Shown here piece after piece: positions 40,448-54,470 of a stretch of DNA of 64,000 bases. The notes under the pieces are model-generated. The model was not told the DNA's origin and did not search any database. It saw nothing but the letters and a program-made list of their open reading frames with translations. Location of the stretch: the NCBI RefSeq assembly GCF_011881725.1, contig NZ_JAATUR010000007.1, positions 1 to 64,000 of the forward strand, given 5' to 3'. The position numbers and the translations under genes were made by a program. The stretch is from Escherichia coli. GTDB taxonomy: Bacteria; Pseudomonadota; Gammaproteobacteria; Enterobacterales; Enterobacteriaceae. Positions within the stretch are counted from its first letter, which is position 1, and every line of letters begins with the position of its first letter.

Positions 40448-41571
40448 TTCGTTTAGCGCCATTGATTACCACTGACGTGGACACCACCACACTGTCCGGT
40501 GGTAGCGCCACTGACACGGCACAGGATTTTCTTGCGTTGTTGAGCGGGGCATTAGCAGGCGATATAACAATCGACAAAACTGCGCCCCAGCAGCTGGTAG
40601 CGACTGATAAATCAGTCACAAAAGGCGATCCTCTGGTCAGCAACATTCTGACCGACGCGCAACAACCTGATTCACTGATCCCTGTGGATGAATCACTACC
40701 AGTCATCAACGACGAACAATCCACATCAACACCGTTAAGCACCGCTCAGGCGTTTACGCTGGCTGCGGTGGCCGACAAAAATTCGGCAACAAACGAAAAA
40801 GCGGATGACCTTAATGAAGATGTCGCCGCCAGCCTGAGCGCCCTTTTTGCTATGTTGCCCGGTTTTGACAGTGCCCTCAAAGTGACCGATGCGCCTGCAA
40901 CAGCCTTACCGACGCAAAAGTCAACACTCTCAACGAAACTGACTACCGTGCCACTCGCGACAACACAACCTGACGACACCCCTGGCGCGCCAGTTCAGCC
41001 ATTAACACCGCTGGTCGCTGAAGCCCAGAGTAAAGCGGAGGTCATCAGCACGCCTTCCCCTGTGACTGCTGCCGCCAGCCCGCTAGTCACTCCGCAGCAG
41101 ACGCAGCCATTGCCTACCGTCGCAGCGCCTGTTTTGAGTGCACCGCTGGGCTCTCACGAATGGCAACAGTCATTAAGCCAACATATTTCATTGTTTACCC
41201 GTCAGGGACAGCAAAGTGCCGAGCTGCGTTTGCATCCACAGGATTTAGGCGAAGTACAAATATCTCTCAAGGTGGATGACAACCAGGCGCAAATTCAGAT
41301 GGTTTCACCGCATCAGCACGTTCGCGCCGCTCTGGAAGCGGCTTTGCCGATACTGCGCACACAACTGGCAGAAAGCGGAATTCAGTTGGGGCAGAGCAAT
41401 ATCAGCGGCGAGAGTTTTAGCGGTCAGCAGCAGGCCGCTTCCCAGCAACAGCAAAGTCCACGCACATCAGGCCATGAACGTCTGACAACCGAGGATGAGG
41501 AGGCACTACCGGTTCCCGCAACTCTCCAGAGAGTTTCATCCGGCAATAGCAGCGTCGATATTTTCGCCTAA
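40444..41571 (+). CDS. fliK: Flagellar hook-length control protein
   Basis: A 375-aa secreted ruler that sets hook length and triggers the switch of export specificity. It has a long Pro/Thr/Ser-rich N-terminal part and a compact C-terminal domain ([20 protein letters not shown] region) that contacts FlhB. Last gene of the fliFGHIJK run; a 104-base gap with no gene leads to fliL. Confidence 0.97.
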   Translation: MIRLAPLITTDVDTTTLSGGSATDTAQDFLALLSGALAGDITIDKTAPQQLVATDKSVTKGDPLVSNILTDAQQPDSLIPVDESLPVINDEQSTSTPLSTAQAFTLAAVADKNSATNEKADDLNEDVAASLSALFAMLPGFDSALKVTDAPATALPTQKSTLSTKLTTVPLATTQPDDTPGAPVQPLTPLVAEAQSKAEVISTPSPVTAAASPLVTPQQTQPLPTVAAPVLSAPLGSHEWQQSLSQHISLFTRQGQQSAELRLHPQDLGEVQISLKVDDNQAQIQMVSPHQHVRAALEAALPILRTQLAESGIQLGQSNISGESFSGQQQAASQQQQSPRTSGHERLTTEDEEALPVPATLQRVSSGNSSVDIFA

Positions 41572-41675
41572 CGTCAGATGTAGCACCTTAATCCACGTCT
41601 TTTCTCCGCTTTGCCACACTTAAGACGCAGGATAATTAGCCGATAAGCAGTAGCGACACAGGAAGACCGCAACAC

Positions 41676-42140
41676 ATGACTGATTACGCGATAAGTAAGA
41701 AAAGCAGGCGATCGCTTTGGCTCCCGATTCTGGTATTCATCACTCTCGCGGCCTGCGCCAGCGCGGGTTACAGCTACTGGCATTCGCAACAAGTGACCGC
41801 TGGCGACAAAGCGCAACAACATGTCATGCCCTCACCTGTCTTTTATGCGCTGGATACCTTCACGGTGAATCTGGGTGATGCGGACCGTGTACTTTATATC
41901 GGTATTACTCTGCGGCTAAAAGATGAAGCCACCCGTTCGCGCCTGAGTGAGTATTTGCCGGAAGTCCGTAGTCGTTTGCTATTACTGTTTTCGCGTCAGG
42001 ATGCCGCCGTGCTGGCAACGGAAGAAGGCAAGCAAAAACTGATTGCTACGATTAAAGCCACACTTTCCACCCCGCTTGTTGCCGGGCAACCGAAACAGGA
42101 TGTCACCGACGTGCTGTATACCGCTTTTATTCTGCGATAA
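41676..42140 (+). CDS. fliL: Flagellar basal body-associated protein FliL
   Basis: A 154-aa inner-membrane protein with one N-terminal span ([19 protein letters not shown]) and a periplasmic domain that surrounds and supports the stator. First gene of fliLMNOPQR. The fliM start follows after four bases. Confidence 0.97.
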   Translation: MTDYAISKKSRRSLWLPILVFITLAACASAGYSYWHSQQVTAGDKAQQHVMPSPVFYALDTFTVNLGDADRVLYIGITLRLKDEATRSRLSEYLPEVRSRLLLLFSRQDAAVLATEEGKQKLIATIKATLSTPLVAGQPKQDVTDVLYTAFILR

Positions 42141-42144
42141 CGAC

Positions 42145-43149
42145 ATGGGCGATAGTATTCTTTCTCAAGCTGAAATTGATGCGCTGTTGAATGGCGACAG
42201 CGAAGTCAAAGACGAACCGACTTCCGGTGTGACCGGCGAAAGTGACATTCGTCCGTACGATCCCAACACGCAACGTCGGGTTGTTCGCGAACGGTTACAG
42301 GCGCTGGAAATCATCAATGAACGTTTTGCTCGCCATTTCCGTATGGGGCTGTTCAACCTTTTACGCCGTAGCCCGGACATTACCGTCGGGGCGATCCGTA
42401 TTCAGCCGTATCATGAATTTGCCCGCAACCTGCCGGTGCCGACAAATCTTAACCTTATCCACCTGAAACCGCTTCGCGGCACAGGGCTGGTGGTGTTTTC
42501 GCCGAGTCTGGTATTTATCGCCGTGGATAACCTGTTTGGCGGTGATGGTCGGTTCCCTACCAAAGTAGAAGGCCGCGAGTTTACCCATACCGAACAGCGC
42601 GTCATCAACCGTATGTTGAAGCTGGCGCTTGAAGGTTATAGCGATGCCTGGAAGGCGATTAATCCGCTGGAAGTAGAGTATGTGCGTTCGGAAATGCAGG
42701 TGAAATTTACCAATATCACCACCTCGCCGAACGATATTGTGGTTAACACGCCGTTCCATGTGGAGATTGGCAACCTGACCGGCGAATTTAATATCTGCCT
42801 GCCATTCAGCATGATCGAGCCGCTACGGGAATTGTTGGTTAACCCGCCGCTGGAAAACTCACGTAATGAAGATCAAAACTGGCGCGATAACCTGGTGCGT
42901 CAGGTGCAGCACTCACAGCTGGAACTGGTCGCCAACTTTGCCGATATCTCGCTGCGCCTGTCACAGATTTTAAAGCTGAAACCCGGCGACGTCCTGCCGA
43001 TAGAAAAACCCGAGCGCATTATCGCCCATGTTGATGGCGTCCCGGTGCTGACCAGCCAGTACGGCACCCTCAACGGCCAGTATGCGTTACGGATAGAACA
43101 TTTGATTAACCCGATTTTGAATTCTCTGAACGAGGAACAGCCCAAATGA
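42145..43149 (+). CDS. fliM: Flagellar motor switch protein FliM
   Basis: A 334-aa C-ring protein. The N-terminal helix (MGDSILSQAEIDALLNG) binds CheY-phosphate. The middle domain binds FliG (GGXG loop in FGGDGRFPT) and the C-terminal SpoA domain contacts FliN. The ATG at 42145 gives the K-12 length. It overlaps fliN by four bases. Confidence 0.98.
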   Translation: MGDSILSQAEIDALLNGDSEVKDEPTSGVTGESDIRPYDPNTQRRVVRERLQALEIINERFARHFRMGLFNLLRRSPDITVGAIRIQPYHEFARNLPVPTNLNLIHLKPLRGTGLVVFSPSLVFIAVDNLFGGDGRFPTKVEGREFTHTEQRVINRMLKLALEGYSDAWKAINPLEVEYVRSEMQVKFTNITTSPNDIVVNTPFHVEIGNLTGEFNICLPFSMIEPLRELLVNPPLENSRNEDQNWRDNLVRQVQHSQLELVANFADISLRLSQILKLKPGDVLPIEKPERIIAHVDGVPVLTSQYGTLNGQYALRIEHLINPILNSLNEEQPK

Positions 43150-43559
43150 GTGACTTGAATAATCCGGCCGATGACAACAACGGCGCTATGGACGATCTGT
43201 GGGCTGAAGCGTTAGGCGAACAAAAATCGGCAAGCGGCAAGAGCGCAGCTGAAGCGGTTTTCCAACAGCTTGGCGGCGGTGACGTCAGCGGAACATTGCA
43301 GGATATCGATCTTATTATGGATATCCCAGTCAAACTGACCGTTGAGCTGGGTCGTACAAGAATGACCATCAAAGAGCTGTTGCGCCTGACGCAGGGATCA
43401 GTGGTGGCGCTGGACGGTCTGGCGGGCGAACCGCTGGATATACTGATCAACGGCTATTTAATTGCTCAGGGTGAGGTGGTGGTGGTCGCCGATAAATATG
43501 GCGTGCGGATCACCGATATCATTACCCCGTCTGAGCGGATGCGCCGCCTGAGCCGTTAG
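43146..43559 (+). CDS. fliN: Flagellar motor switch protein FliN
   Basis: A 137-aa C-ring protein with the SpoA domain in the C-terminal half (IPVKLTVELGRTRMTIKELL, then LDILINGYLIAQGEVVVV). The N-terminal part is acidic and flexible. It forms the base of the C ring and docks FliH. Confidence 0.98.
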   Translation: MSDLNNPADDNNGAMDDLWAEALGEQKSASGKSAAEAVFQQLGGGDVSGTLQDIDLIMDIPVKLTVELGRTRMTIKELLRLTQGSVVALDGLAGEPLDILINGYLIAQGEVVVVADKYGVRITDIITPSERMRRLSR

Positions 43560-43561
43560 TG

Positions 43562-43927
43562 ATGAATAACCACGCCACTGTACAACCTTCCGCGCCGGTT
43601 TCTGCTGCGCCACTCCTTCAGGTGAGCGGCGCGCTGATTGTCATTATTGTGCTGATTCTTGCTGCGGCCTGGCTGGTAAAAAGGCTGGGATTTACACCCA
43701 AACGTAATGGTACGAATGGGCTGAAAGTCAGCGCAAGTGCCTCGTTGGGGGCGCGTGAACGGATCGTAGTGGTCGATGTGGAAGATGCGCGACTGGTGCT
43801 CGGTGTTACTGCTGGGCAAATCAATCTGCTGCATAAACTTCCCCCTTCTGCGCCAACGGAAGAGAGGCCTCAGGCCGATTTTCAGGCGGTAATGAAAAAT
43901 TTACTTAAGCAAAGCGGGAGAGCCTGA
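43562..43927 (+). CDS. fliO: Flagellar export gate assembly protein FliO
   Basis: A 121-aa protein with one transmembrane span ([19 protein letters not shown]) that helps FliP assemble. The ATG at 43562 is chosen over a GTG one codon earlier. Its stop overlaps the fliP ATG by one base. Confidence 0.96.
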   Translation: MNNHATVQPSAPVSAAPLLQVSGALIVIIVLILAAAWLVKRLGFTPKRNGTNGLKVSASASLGARERIVVVDVEDARLVLGVTAGQINLLHKLPPSAPTEERPQADFQAVMKNLLKQSGRA

Positions 43928-44664
43928 TGCATCGTCTGTTGTCTGTCGCACCGGTCCTTCTCTGGCTGCTTACTCCCCTCGCCTTTGCTCAACTGCCTGG
44001 CATCACCAGCCAGCCGCTGCCTGGCGGTGGACAAAGCTGGTCGCTCCCGGTGCAGACGTTGGTGTTTATCACCTCGCTGACGTTTATTCCGGCAATTTTA
44101 CTGATGATGACCAGCTTCACCCGCATCATCATTGTTTTTGGTTTATTGCGTAACGCGCTGGGAACGCCCTCCGCGCCGCCCAACCAGGTATTGCTGGGGC
44201 TGGCGCTATTTTTGACCTTTTTTATTATGTCTCCGGTAATCGACAAAATTTATGTCGACGCATATCAGCCATTCAGTGAAGAGAAAATCTCAATGCAGGA
44301 GGCGCTGGAAAAAGGGGCGCAGCCGCTGCGTGAGTTTATGCTGCGTCAGACCCGCGAGGCGGATTTAGGATTGTTTGCCAGACTGGCAAATACCGGCCCC
44401 TTGCAGGGACCAGAAACCGTACCGATGCGCATTTTGCTGCCGGCCTACGTGACCAGCGAGCTGAAAACCGCATTCCAGATAGGCTTCACGATTTTTATTC
44501 CTTTTTTGATTATCGACCTGGTGATCGCCAGCGTGTTGATGGCGTTGGGGATGATGATGGTCACCCCAGCCACCATTGCTCTGCCGTTTAAACTGATGCT
44601 GTTTGTGCTGGTGGATGGCTGGCAATTGCTGGTCGGTTCGCTGGCGCAAAGCTTTTACAGCTAG
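43927..44664 (+). CDS. fliP: Flagellar export gate protein FliP
   Basis: A 245-aa core protein of the export gate (five copies with FliQ and FliR). It is one of the few flagellar proteins with a cleaved signal peptide ([18 protein letters not shown]). Conserved spans follow ([35 protein letters not shown]). Confidence 0.98.
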   Translation: MHRLLSVAPVLLWLLTPLAFAQLPGITSQPLPGGGQSWSLPVQTLVFITSLTFIPAILLMMTSFTRIIIVFGLLRNALGTPSAPPNQVLLGLALFLTFFIMSPVIDKIYVDAYQPFSEEKISMQEALEKGAQPLREFMLRQTREADLGLFARLANTGPLQGPETVPMRILLPAYVTSELKTAFQIGFTIFIPFLIIDLVIASVLMALGMMMVTPATIALPFKLMLFVLVDGWQLLVGSLAQSFYS

Positions 44665-44673
44665 AGAGGCAAA

Positions 44674-44943
44674 ATGACACCTGAATCGGTCATGATGATG
44701 GGGACAGAAGCGATGAAAGTCGCGCTGGCACTGGCTGCCCCGCTGCTACTGGTGGCACTGGTCACTGGCCTTATCATCAGCATTTTGCAGGCTGCCACGC
44801 AGATTAACGAAATGACGCTGTCGTTTATTCCGAAAATCATCGCCGTATTTATCGCTATTATTATTGCCGGACCGTGGATGCTCAACCTGTTGCTGGATTA
44901 CGTTCGTACCTTGTTCACTAATCTGCCGTATATCATCGGGTAG
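44674..44943 (+). CDS. fliQ: Flagellar export gate protein FliQ
   Basis: An 89-aa protein with two membrane-directed helices ([20 protein letters not shown] and [16 protein letters not shown]), part of the FliPQR gate. An AGAGAGGC site precedes the start. Confidence 0.97.
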   Translation: MTPESVMMMGTEAMKVALALAAPLLLVALVTGLIISILQAATQINEMTLSFIPKIIAVFIAIIIAGPWMLNLLLDYVRTLFTNLPYIIG

Positions 44944-44951
44944 TCAGGGCT

Positions 44952-45737
44952 ATGTTGCAGGTGACAAGCGATCAATGGCTTTCCTGGTTAAGCCTGTATT
45001 TCTGGCCATTACTGCGCGTGCTGGCGCTCATTTCTACCGCACCCATTTTGAGCGAACGCAGCGTACCGAAACGGGTAAAGCTGGGGCTCGCAATGATGAT
45101 CACGTTTGCCGTTGCTCCAGCAATACCCGCCAACGATGTTCCCGTTTTTTCGTTCTATGCCCTATGGCTGGCGGTACAGCAAATCCTGATTGGCATTGCC
45201 CTTGGCTTTACCATGCAATTTGCCTTTGCCGCTGTGCGAACCGCTGGCGAAATTATCGGCTTGCAAATGGGGCTGTCATTTGCGACGTTTGTCGATCCTG
45301 CCAGCCATCTCAATATGCCCGTCTTAGCGCGCATTATGGATATGCTGGCGCTATTGCTGTTCCTGACATTTAACGGGCATTTATGGTTGATTTCGCTGCT
45401 GGTCGATACCTTTCACACCTTGCCTATTGGTGGCGAACCGTTGAACAGCAATGCATTTCTGGCACTCACCAAAGCCGGGAGTTTAATTTTCCTTAACGGT
45501 ATGATGCTGGCGTTACCGCTCATTACCCTGTTGTTGACGCTGAATCTGGCATTAGGGTTACTGAATCGTATGGCCCCGCAATTATCAATTTTTGTTATTG
45601 GCTTTCCATTAACATTGACTGTCGGCATTTCATTAATGGCGGCATTAATGCCGTTAATTGCTCCTTTTTGCGAACATTTATTTAGTGAAATTTTCAATTT
45701 ATTGGCAGATATTATCAGCGAACTTCCTGTAATATGA
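44952..45737 (+). CDS. fliR: Flagellar export gate protein FliR
   Basis: A 261-aa hydrophobic protein that completes the FliP5-Q4-R1 gate. Typical sequence ([39 protein letters not shown]). Last gene of the fliLMNOPQR unit. The following 289 bases lead to rcsA. Confidence 0.97.
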   Translation: MLQVTSDQWLSWLSLYFWPLLRVLALISTAPILSERSVPKRVKLGLAMMITFAVAPAIPANDVPVFSFYALWLAVQQILIGIALGFTMQFAFAAVRTAGEIIGLQMGLSFATFVDPASHLNMPVLARIMDMLALLLFLTFNGHLWLISLLVDTFHTLPIGGEPLNSNAFLALTKAGSLIFLNGMMLALPLITLLLTLNLALGLLNRMAPQLSIFVIGFPLTLTVGISLMAALMPLIAPFCEHLFSEIFNLLADIISELPVI

Positions 45738-45762
45738 TTCCCTAATGTTTATCTTGTTATCC

Positions 45763-45776
45763 TAAGGATTATCCGA
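45763..45776 (+). promoter_or_regulatory. RcsAB box upstream of rcsA
   Basis: TAAGGATTATCCGA matches the RcsA-RcsB heterodimer site known before rcsA, through which RcsA activates its own gene. It lies about 250 bases before the start codon. Confidence 0.8.
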
Positions 45777-46026
45777 AAAATATTACCAGAGAACATCTTC
45801 CAGGATACTCCTGTGGCGAAATATTTGTTTTAACCTCACTCACATATCGCAACATTTACTTTACTTTAAGACAATTCCAGGCAAATTATACAACACTTTA
45901 CGGGATAGTAAGTCCGCCTGAAAAATCGCGAGAATGGCGCATTAGGTGACCCATGTTGTTCCGTTTAGTCATGATGAAATATTCAGGTAAGGGGAATTAT
46001 CGTTACGCATTGAGTGAGGGTATGCC

Positions 46027-46650
46027 ATGTCAACGATTATTATGGATTTATGTAGTTACACCCGACTAGGTTTAACCGGGTATTTGTTGAGCAGAGGGGT
46101 TAAAAAAAGAGAAATCAACGACACCAAAACCGTTGATGACCTTGCCATAGCTTGTGATTCACAGCGCCCTTCAGTGGTGTTTATTAATGAGGACTGTTTT
46201 ATCCACGATGCTTCTAACAGTCAACGTATCAAGTACATCATTAATCAACATCCCAATACGTTATTTATCGTTTTTATGGCAATTGCCAATGTTCATTTTG
46301 ATGAATATCTATTGGTCAGAAAAAATTTATTGATCAGTTCCAAATCGATTAAACCGGAATCTCTCGATGATATCCTTGGCGATATTCTGAAAAAAGAGAC
46401 AACGATGGCCAGTATTTTAAATATGCCAACGTTATCATTAAGCCGGACCGAATCGAGTATGTTGCGAATGTGGATGGCCGGCCAGGGAACGATTCAGATA
46501 TCCGATCAAATGAATATTAAAGCCAAGACCGTTTCATCGCACAAAGGCAATATTAAACGTAAGATCAAAACACATAATAAACAGGTTATCTACCATGTCG
46601 TCCGACTGACGGATAATGTGACAAATGGTATTTTTGTCAACATGCGCTAG
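46027..46650 (+). CDS. rcsA: Capsule and colanic acid regulator RcsA
   Basis: A 207-aa LuxR-type auxiliary regulator that pairs with RcsB to activate colanic acid (cps) genes and repress flhDC. The C-terminal helix-turn-helix is at about 137-195 ([16 protein letters not shown], then [15 protein letters not shown]). It is a Lon substrate and its transcription is helped by DsrA, encoded 600 bases away. Confidence 0.98.
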   Translation: MSTIIMDLCSYTRLGLTGYLLSRGVKKREINDTKTVDDLAIACDSQRPSVVFINEDCFIHDASNSQRIKYIINQHPNTLFIVFMAIANVHFDEYLLVRKNLLISSKSIKPESLDDILGDILKKETTMASILNMPTLSLSRTESSMLRMWMAGQGTIQISDQMNIKAKTVSSHKGNIKRKIKTHNKQVIYHVVRLTDNVTNGIFVNMR

Positions 46651-46656
46651 GGCATA

Positions 46657-46682
46657 CTGACTGGTGGTATACCACCAGTCAG
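46657..46682. terminator. Bidirectional terminator between rcsA and dsrB
   Basis: A 26-base perfect inverted repeat (CTGACTGGTGGT, two central bases, ACCACCAGTCAG) between two convergent genes. T-runs are weak. Confidence 0.65.
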
Positions 46683-46693
46683 GTTGACAGAAA

Positions 46694-46972
<279 letters not shown>

Positions 46973-47044
46973 CTATACTTAAGAGATGCCTGGCGGACTT
47001 AACGACTGGCGGCAACAACAGAGTAACGGTTGCGAGGAAAGATG

Positions 47045-47272
47045 ATGAAAACCGCAAAAGAGTACAGCGATACCGCAAAACGTGAGGTCAGCGTCGATGT
47101 CGATGCCCTGCTGGCGGCGATCAATGAAATTAGCGAAAGCGAAGTTCATCGCAGCCAGAACGACTCAGAACACGTTAGCGTCGATGGACGTGAATATCAT
47201 ACATGGCGTGAATTAGCAGATGCCTTCGAACTGGATATTCATGACTTCAGCGTCTCTGAAGTGAATCGCTGA
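47045..47272 (+). CDS. yodD: Stress-induced small protein YodD
   Basis: A 75-aa acidic, mostly helical protein (VDVDALLAAINEISESEVH), identical or nearly so to K-12 YodD as remembered. Expression is reported to rise with peroxide, cadmium and acid. The ATG at 47045 has a GAGG site upstream. It is convergent with the DsrA gene. Confidence 0.94.
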   Translation: MKTAKEYSDTAKREVSVDVDALLAAINEISESEVHRSQNDSEHVSVDGREYHTWRELADAFELDIHDFSVSEVNR

Positions 47273-47286
47273 ATGCATCAATAAAA

Positions 47287-47373
47287 AAATCCCGACCCTG
47301 AGGGGGTCGGGATCAAACTTGCTTAAGCAAGAAGCACTTAAAAAATTCGTTACACCAGGAAATCTGATGTGTT
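47287..47373 (-). ncRNA. dsrA: DsrA small regulatory RNA
   Basis: The minus strand reads AACACATCAGATTTCCTGGT at the 5' end, then the A/U-rich second part with TGCTTCTTGCTTAAGCAAG, and ends in the strong terminator CCCGACCCCCTCAGGGTCGGG with T-run. This is DsrA, an Hfq-dependent RNA that activates rpoS translation at low temperature and represses hns. The rpoS-pairing 5' part looks unchanged. Just before the terminator I read TTTGATCCC where I remember TTTCATCCC in K-12. Confidence 0.95.
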
Positions 47374-47552
47374 CATCACCTTATCCGCAATTTTTTTCGC
47401 TGACAAGAAAATATTCGTGTTATGAATGATTAACGCCACTAATGAATAGAAATGTGATGCGCGTCACCCCTTGGGGGCTCTGGCGTCAACGGGATCGCTC
47501 CCGAAAAAATCATCTTTGATAATTTGTGCTGTTTTGACAAACATTCTGGTAA

Positions 47553-50077
<2,525 letters not shown>

Positions 50078-50157
50078 CCTGACGACTCCCAACCTGCTTT
50101 TTTATGATTCTGGCATAACCTGGCGATAGCGTACCGCCAAACAACAATTTTTTTATA

Positions 50158-50251
50158 ACGTAGGCATGATAAGGTGCGCCAGCGTCGCATCAAGCATTCA
50201 GTGTTTACGTCAGCAAAACAGCCGGATGCGGCGTGAACGCCTTATCCGGCC
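50158..50251. repeat. REP/BIME element between dgcQ and yodC
   Basis: Two inverted units: GTAGGCATGATAAGG with GCGTCGCATC, and GCCGGATGCGGCGTGAACGC with CTTATCCGGC. The second is nearly the same as the unit after fliC. Typical enteric BIME. Confidence 0.8.
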
Positions 50252-50274
50252 TGCTTTTGATTAATTGCACACTT

Positions 50275-50457
50275 TCAAACTTCTTCCGACGAACAACTCC
50301 CCTCCCCCGGAACAAGCTCGGTTTCATGAAAGGCTTCCCGTTTGACACCGTAACCGTCATACCAACGGCACTCAACCATACCGCTGGAATATCCGGTGAC
50401 AATCATCCGCTGGCCGCCCTCTTTAGATGTGACTTCCTCACTAACCATAAAGCTCAT
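50275..50457 (-). CDS. yodC: Small protein YodC
   Basis: A 60-aa protein of the YodC/DUF2158 family (GGQRMIVTGYSSGMVECRWYDG), near identical to K-12 YodC. A GGAGG site precedes the ATG. Function unknown. Confidence 0.93.
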   Translation of the reverse strand: MSFMVSEEVTSKEGGQRMIVTGYSSGMVECRWYDGYGVKREAFHETELVPGEGSCSSEEV

Positions 50458-50535
50458 ACTCGCCTCCTTTTTTCGAGTGAAACTTGTTCACCTTAGTCGA
50501 GGATGGCGAATTTTGCATAATAGCCAATGTGAATT

Positions 50536-51453
50536 TTAATGTGCCTGGCCGCGCATTTTCGCTACCATTTTCACTCCCAGCACCACGATGCCACCAATGA
50601 TAAATCCAAGAATCAGATTTAAAACAGTCGGTAATATCATCGCCACCAGCGCGTTCTGCTGTCCGGCAAAATGTTCAATGGCATGATGCAGCGGCGCGAC
50701 GCCATGTACCACAATGCCGCCACCAACCAGGAACATCGCCAGCGTGCCGACAATCGATAACGCTTTCATCAGCCAGGGCGCGATAACCAACAGCCCCTTA
50801 CCCAACGCCTGCATTAGCGTACTGGACTTTTCTGCCAGCCAGTAGCCCAGGTCATCGATCTTGACGATAATCCCCACCAGGCCATACACGCCTATCGTGA
50901 CCACCAGAGCAATCCCTGAGAGCACCAGCACCTGATTAATTAGCGGCGCTTCCGCCACAATACCGAGCGTTATGGCGACAATTTCCGCAGACAAAATAAA
51001 ATCGGTGCGAATAGCCCCTTTAATTTTGTCCTTTTCAAACTTGAGCGGGTCTTGCGCCGCCAGTTTTTCCAGACGCTGCTGACTCTGCGCCGGGTCCTCT
51101 TTGTGCTTACGCGCCTCTAGCATATGTAGTACTTTCTCTACCCCTTCAAAGCAGAGAAACGCACCACCAATCATCAGCAGTGGCGTAATTGCCCACGGGA
51201 TAAATGCACTGATAATCAGCGCCAGCGGCACCAGAATCACTTTGTTGATTAGCGATCCTTTCGCCACGCCCCAAACCACAGGAAGTTCCCGGTTGGCACG
51301 CACGCCTGAAACTTGTTGCGCATTGAGCGACAAGTCATCCCCTAATACACCGGCGGTTTTCTTCGCCGCCAGCTTGCCCATCACGGAGATATCGTCCAGC
51401 AATGTGGCGATATCATCGAGCAACGTTAGTAAACTACTCCCGGCCAAAAGCAT
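50536..51453 (-). CDS. yedI: DUF808 inner-membrane protein YedI
   Basis: A 305-aa membrane protein of DUF808 with about five hydrophobic spans in the C-terminal two thirds and a cytoplasmic N-terminal part ([14 protein letters not shown]). Function unknown. Divergent from yedA. Confidence 0.95.
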   Translation of the reverse strand: MLLAGSSLLTLLDDIATLLDDISVMGKLAAKKTAGVLGDDLSLNAQQVSGVRANRELPVVWGVAKGSLINKVILVPLALIISAFIPWAITPLLMIGGAFLCFEGVEKVLHMLEARKHKEDPAQSQQRLEKLAAQDPLKFEKDKIKGAIRTDFILSAEIVAITLGIVAEAPLINQVLVLSGIALVVTIGVYGLVGIIVKIDDLGYWLAEKSSTLMQALGKGLLVIAPWLMKALSIVGTLAMFLVGGGIVVHGVAPLHHAIEHFAGQQNALVAMILPTVLNLILGFIIGGIVVLGVKMVAKMRGQAH

Positions 51454-51625
51454 TCCCTCTCATTTTTATCGTTGAAGGGCGTAAGTATGAAGCAAAAACA
51501 GCAGCTCTGATACATGCTTCACAGGTCAACATTTTTTTAACAATTAAGTGCAATTATATCTCTCGCCAGCAGAATGATTTTCACGTTTACTATGAACCAC
51601 CTTTTTATTTCCGCCGTGAGGGATT

Positions 51626-52546
51626 ATGCGTTTCCGCCAGTTGTTACCGCTTTTTGGCGCGCTGTTTGCGTTGTATATCATTTGGGGCTCGACCTATTTT
51701 GTCATTCGGATTGGCGTTGAAAGCTGGCCACCCTTAATGATGGCGGGGGTCCGATTTTTGGCAGCAGGTATTTTATTGATGGCATTTTTACTCCTGCGTG
51801 GGCATAAATTGCCACCACTACGTCCCCTGCTCAACGCCGCGCTTATTGGCCTGTTATTGCTGGCTGTCGGTAACGGTATGGTGACGGTTGCCGAACATCA
51901 AAACGTCCCTTCCGGCATTGCCGCCGTGGTGGTGGCAACGGTGCCGCTCTTTACTCTGTGCTTCAGTCGCCTGTTTGGCATTAAAACGCGCAAACTGGAA
52001 TGGGTGGGTATCGCCATTGGGCTTGCCGGGATCATCATGCTCAATAGTGGCGGTAATTTAAGCGGCAACCCGTGGGGCGCGATTATGATTTTAATCGGCT
52101 CGATTAGCTGGGCGTTTGGTTCGGTTTATGGCTCGCGCATAACCTTACCGGTGGGAATGATGGCAGGTGCCATTGAGATGCTGGCGGCAGGCGTAGTGTT
52201 ATTGATCGCGTCGATGATTGCGGGTGAAAAACTGACAGCAGTTCCTTCGCTTTCAGGTTTCCTGGCTGTTGGATATCTGACGCTTTTTGGCTCGATCATC
52301 GCCATCAACGCTTATATGTATTTAATCCGCAATGTCAGTCCGGCCCTCGCCACCAGTTACGCCTACGTTAACCCCGTAGTCGCAGTATTGCTGGGTACGG
52401 GACTGGGTGGCGAAACGCTGTCGAAGATTGAATGGCTGGCGCTGGGAGTGATTGTCTTCGCAGTGGTACTGGTCACGTTGGGGAAATATCTCTTTCCGGC
52501 TAAACCCGTTGTTGCGCCAGTTATTCATGATGCATCAAGCGAGTAA
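51626..52546 (+). CDS. yedA: EamA-family inner-membrane transporter YedA
   Basis: A 306-aa drug/metabolite transporter (DMT) with ten predicted spans in two EamA repeats (LFALYIIWGSTYFVIRIG at the start; YAYVNPVVAVLLGTGLGGE near the end). A GAGGG site lies upstream. Its end overlaps the vsr end by 12 bases. The natural substrate is unknown; homoserine or amino-acid export has been suggested for relatives. Confidence 0.95.
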   Translation: MRFRQLLPLFGALFALYIIWGSTYFVIRIGVESWPPLMMAGVRFLAAGILLMAFLLLRGHKLPPLRPLLNAALIGLLLLAVGNGMVTVAEHQNVPSGIAAVVVATVPLFTLCFSRLFGIKTRKLEWVGIAIGLAGIIMLNSGGNLSGNPWGAIMILIGSISWAFGSVYGSRITLPVGMMAGAIEMLAAGVVLLIASMIAGEKLTAVPSLSGFLAVGYLTLFGSIIAINAYMYLIRNVSPALATSYAYVNPVVAVLLGTGLGGETLSKIEWLALGVIVFAVVLVTLGKYLFPAKPVVAPVIHDASSE

Positions 52547-53005
52547 ATGAATCCCCAGAGTGTCGATCTGCGCGCTGGCGCCCTCGCCGCAGATCCACTC
52601 TTCCAGACGCTCGGCAAGCGCCGCGTCGGTTAATTTCTCCCGCCCGCGTAACGCACATTCCCAGACAATCAGTACACGCCAGCCGAGCTCCTGCAAACGG
52701 CTGATATCACGCCGATCGCGCTCGACATTTTTACCTATCTTCTCCAGCCAAAAATCTGTTCGCGTGGCGGGGACTTTAAACAGATAGCAATGGTGATGGT
52801 GCCAGAAGCAACCGTGGGCAAATATCACACAGCGAAATTCATCAAGGACAAAATCCGGACGTCCGGGAAGATTGGCCTCCTGAACACGAAACGCCAGTCC
52901 CTGCTCAGTTAACAGGCTGGCGAGACGTTTCTCGATTGCTGTATCGCGCGTGGCAATCGCGCGCATATTTTTGCTGCGTGTGGCCTTATCGTGAACGTCG
53001 GCCAT
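52535..53005 (-). CDS. vsr: Very short patch repair endonuclease
   Basis: A 156-aa nickase that cuts beside T in T:G mismatches in Dcm sites, repairing deaminated 5-methylcytosine. It shows the catalytic Asp in RPDFVLDEF and the zinc/metal region [10 protein letters not shown]. The start lies inside dcm (20-base overlap), an arrangement known from K-12 that ties its synthesis to dcm. Confidence 0.98.
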   Translation of the reverse strand: MADVHDKATRSKNMRAIATRDTAIEKRLASLLTEQGLAFRVQEANLPGRPDFVLDEFRCVIFAHGCFWHHHHCYLFKVPATRTDFWLEKIGKNVERDRRDISRLQELGWRVLIVWECALRGREKLTDAALAERLEEWICGEGASAQIDTLGIHLLA

Positions 53006-54404
53006 GTTGTGTTTCTCGCTGACGCAACGCCACCGCCTGTTTGATTTTTGGCTCAAGCAGTTTTGCCACCGCGGCAAAGACCGGTACTACCACCGAATTA
53101 CCGAACTGACGATAGGCCTGAGTGTCGGAAACCGGAATACGGAATTTCGCTTCTCCCGGCGCTTCAAAGCCCATCAGACGCGCACATTCGCGAGGTGTTA
53201 ATCTACGTGGGCGATGTTGCTGATTCTGCGGATCGTCAAAGTCTTTCTCACCTGTCGCCATATCCCAGCCGCGATCGATTAAGATTTCTGCGCCATCTTT
53301 ATAATAACGGGCAGAAAGCGTACGCGTGACACATTGCGGATTGTTCGGATAAACCATCCCATAACCAAAGCCGTTACCGCGTGCCTGATGCTTTTTCGCA
53401 TAGCGATAGAGATACTTCCACAACACCGGCGTCAGGATATATTTCGCTTCGACCATCGGATCCAGCAGCTGCGCCAGCGTCACGCGCTGCGCCGGGAAAC
53501 AATCGCTAATGTTACTAAGGGTGAAATCTTCTTTCAGATTAAGATCGCGACGGAAGCCAACCAGCACGATACGTTCTCGGTGCTGCGGTAGAAAATGTTT
53601 GCCGTCGATGATTTTCGGATCGTCCGGGCCGTTATCTTCTGCATCGGCAACGTCATAACCCAGTTCGTCCAGCGTCTGCATAATGATGCGGAACGTTTTC
53701 CCCTTGTCGTGGCTTTTCAGGTTTTTGACGTTTTCGAGCACAAAAATCGCCGGACGCCGAGCGTCGATAATGCGCACCACATCAAAGAACAGCGTGCCCT
53801 GGGTATCGCAGGCAAAACCATGCGCCCGCCCAAGCGAATTCTTTTTCGATACACCAGCCAATGAAAACGGCTGGCAAGGAAAACCGGCCAGTAAAACATC
53901 GTGTTCAGGAATGTGCTGACGGATATGTTCCGCCGCCGCTTCATCACTCACGCCCTCTTTATGGCTCAGAGTTATGTCGCGGATATCTTCATTAAAATGA
54001 TGCGTCGCCGGGTCGCAATAATGATTGGCTTTATAGGTACGCACCGCATGTTTATTCCATTCACTGGTAAAGACGCACTGTCCGCCAATCGATTCAAAAC
54101 CGCGACGGATGCCGCCAATTCCGGCAAAGAGATCGATAAAGCGAAAGGCATAACGCGGATGATGTGCCGGTGGCTTGGGTAGCAACGTTTGCAGGTGCGC
54201 GAACTCGTTATCACTTAAACGGTGCCATACCGAGTCATTCGCCAGCGCACGTTTTAAAATCGCCGCGCTCCAGTGGTTCTCACCCACGCCATTAAGTTGC
54301 GCCACCAGCGTTTTAACATCATAAATTTGCAGCAGTTTCTCCAGCATTGCCTGTGCGGCATTCCCGGTGCTGTATGAATCGGTTACTGAAATATTTTCCT
54401 GCAT
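52986..54404 (-). CDS. dcm: DNA-cytosine methyltransferase Dcm
   Basis: A 472-aa C5-methyltransferase acting on CCWGG. Motif [17 protein letters not shown], motif IV with catalytic Cys near 177 ([11 protein letters not shown]), motif VI ENV (FVLENVKNL) and motif X ([11 protein letters not shown]) are all present. Orphan enzyme without a matching restriction gene here, paired with vsr. Confidence 0.98.
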   Translation of the reverse strand: MQENISVTDSYSTGNAAQAMLEKLLQIYDVKTLVAQLNGVGENHWSAAILKRALANDSVWHRLSDNEFAHLQTLLPKPPAHHPRYAFRFIDLFAGIGGIRRGFESIGGQCVFTSEWNKHAVRTYKANHYCDPATHHFNEDIRDITLSHKEGVSDEAAAEHIRQHIPEHDVLLAGFPCQPFSLAGVSKKNSLGRAHGFACDTQGTLFFDVVRIIDARRPAIFVLENVKNLKSHDKGKTFRIIMQTLDELGYDVADAEDNGPDDPKIIDGKHFLPQHRERIVLVGFRRDLNLKEDFTLSNISDCFPAQRVTLAQLLDPMVEAKYILTPVLWKYLYRYAKKHQARGNGFGYGMVYPNNPQCVTRTLSARYYKDGAEILIDRGWDMATGEKDFDDPQNQQHRPRRLTPRECARLMGFEAPGEAKFRIPVSDTQAYRQFGNSVVVPVFAAVAKLLEPKIKQAVALRQRETQHGRRSR

Positions 54405-54470
54405 AAATTTAACCGGCCATATGAGATGGCCGACAGGTTAACATAATTACATCGGTTTAGGGCCACGCGC

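Noticed and set aside
52986..54404. dcm-vsr as a horizontally acquired restriction-modification island
   Set aside because: Both genes stand in their usual E. coli place with the known overlap and no restriction enzyme.
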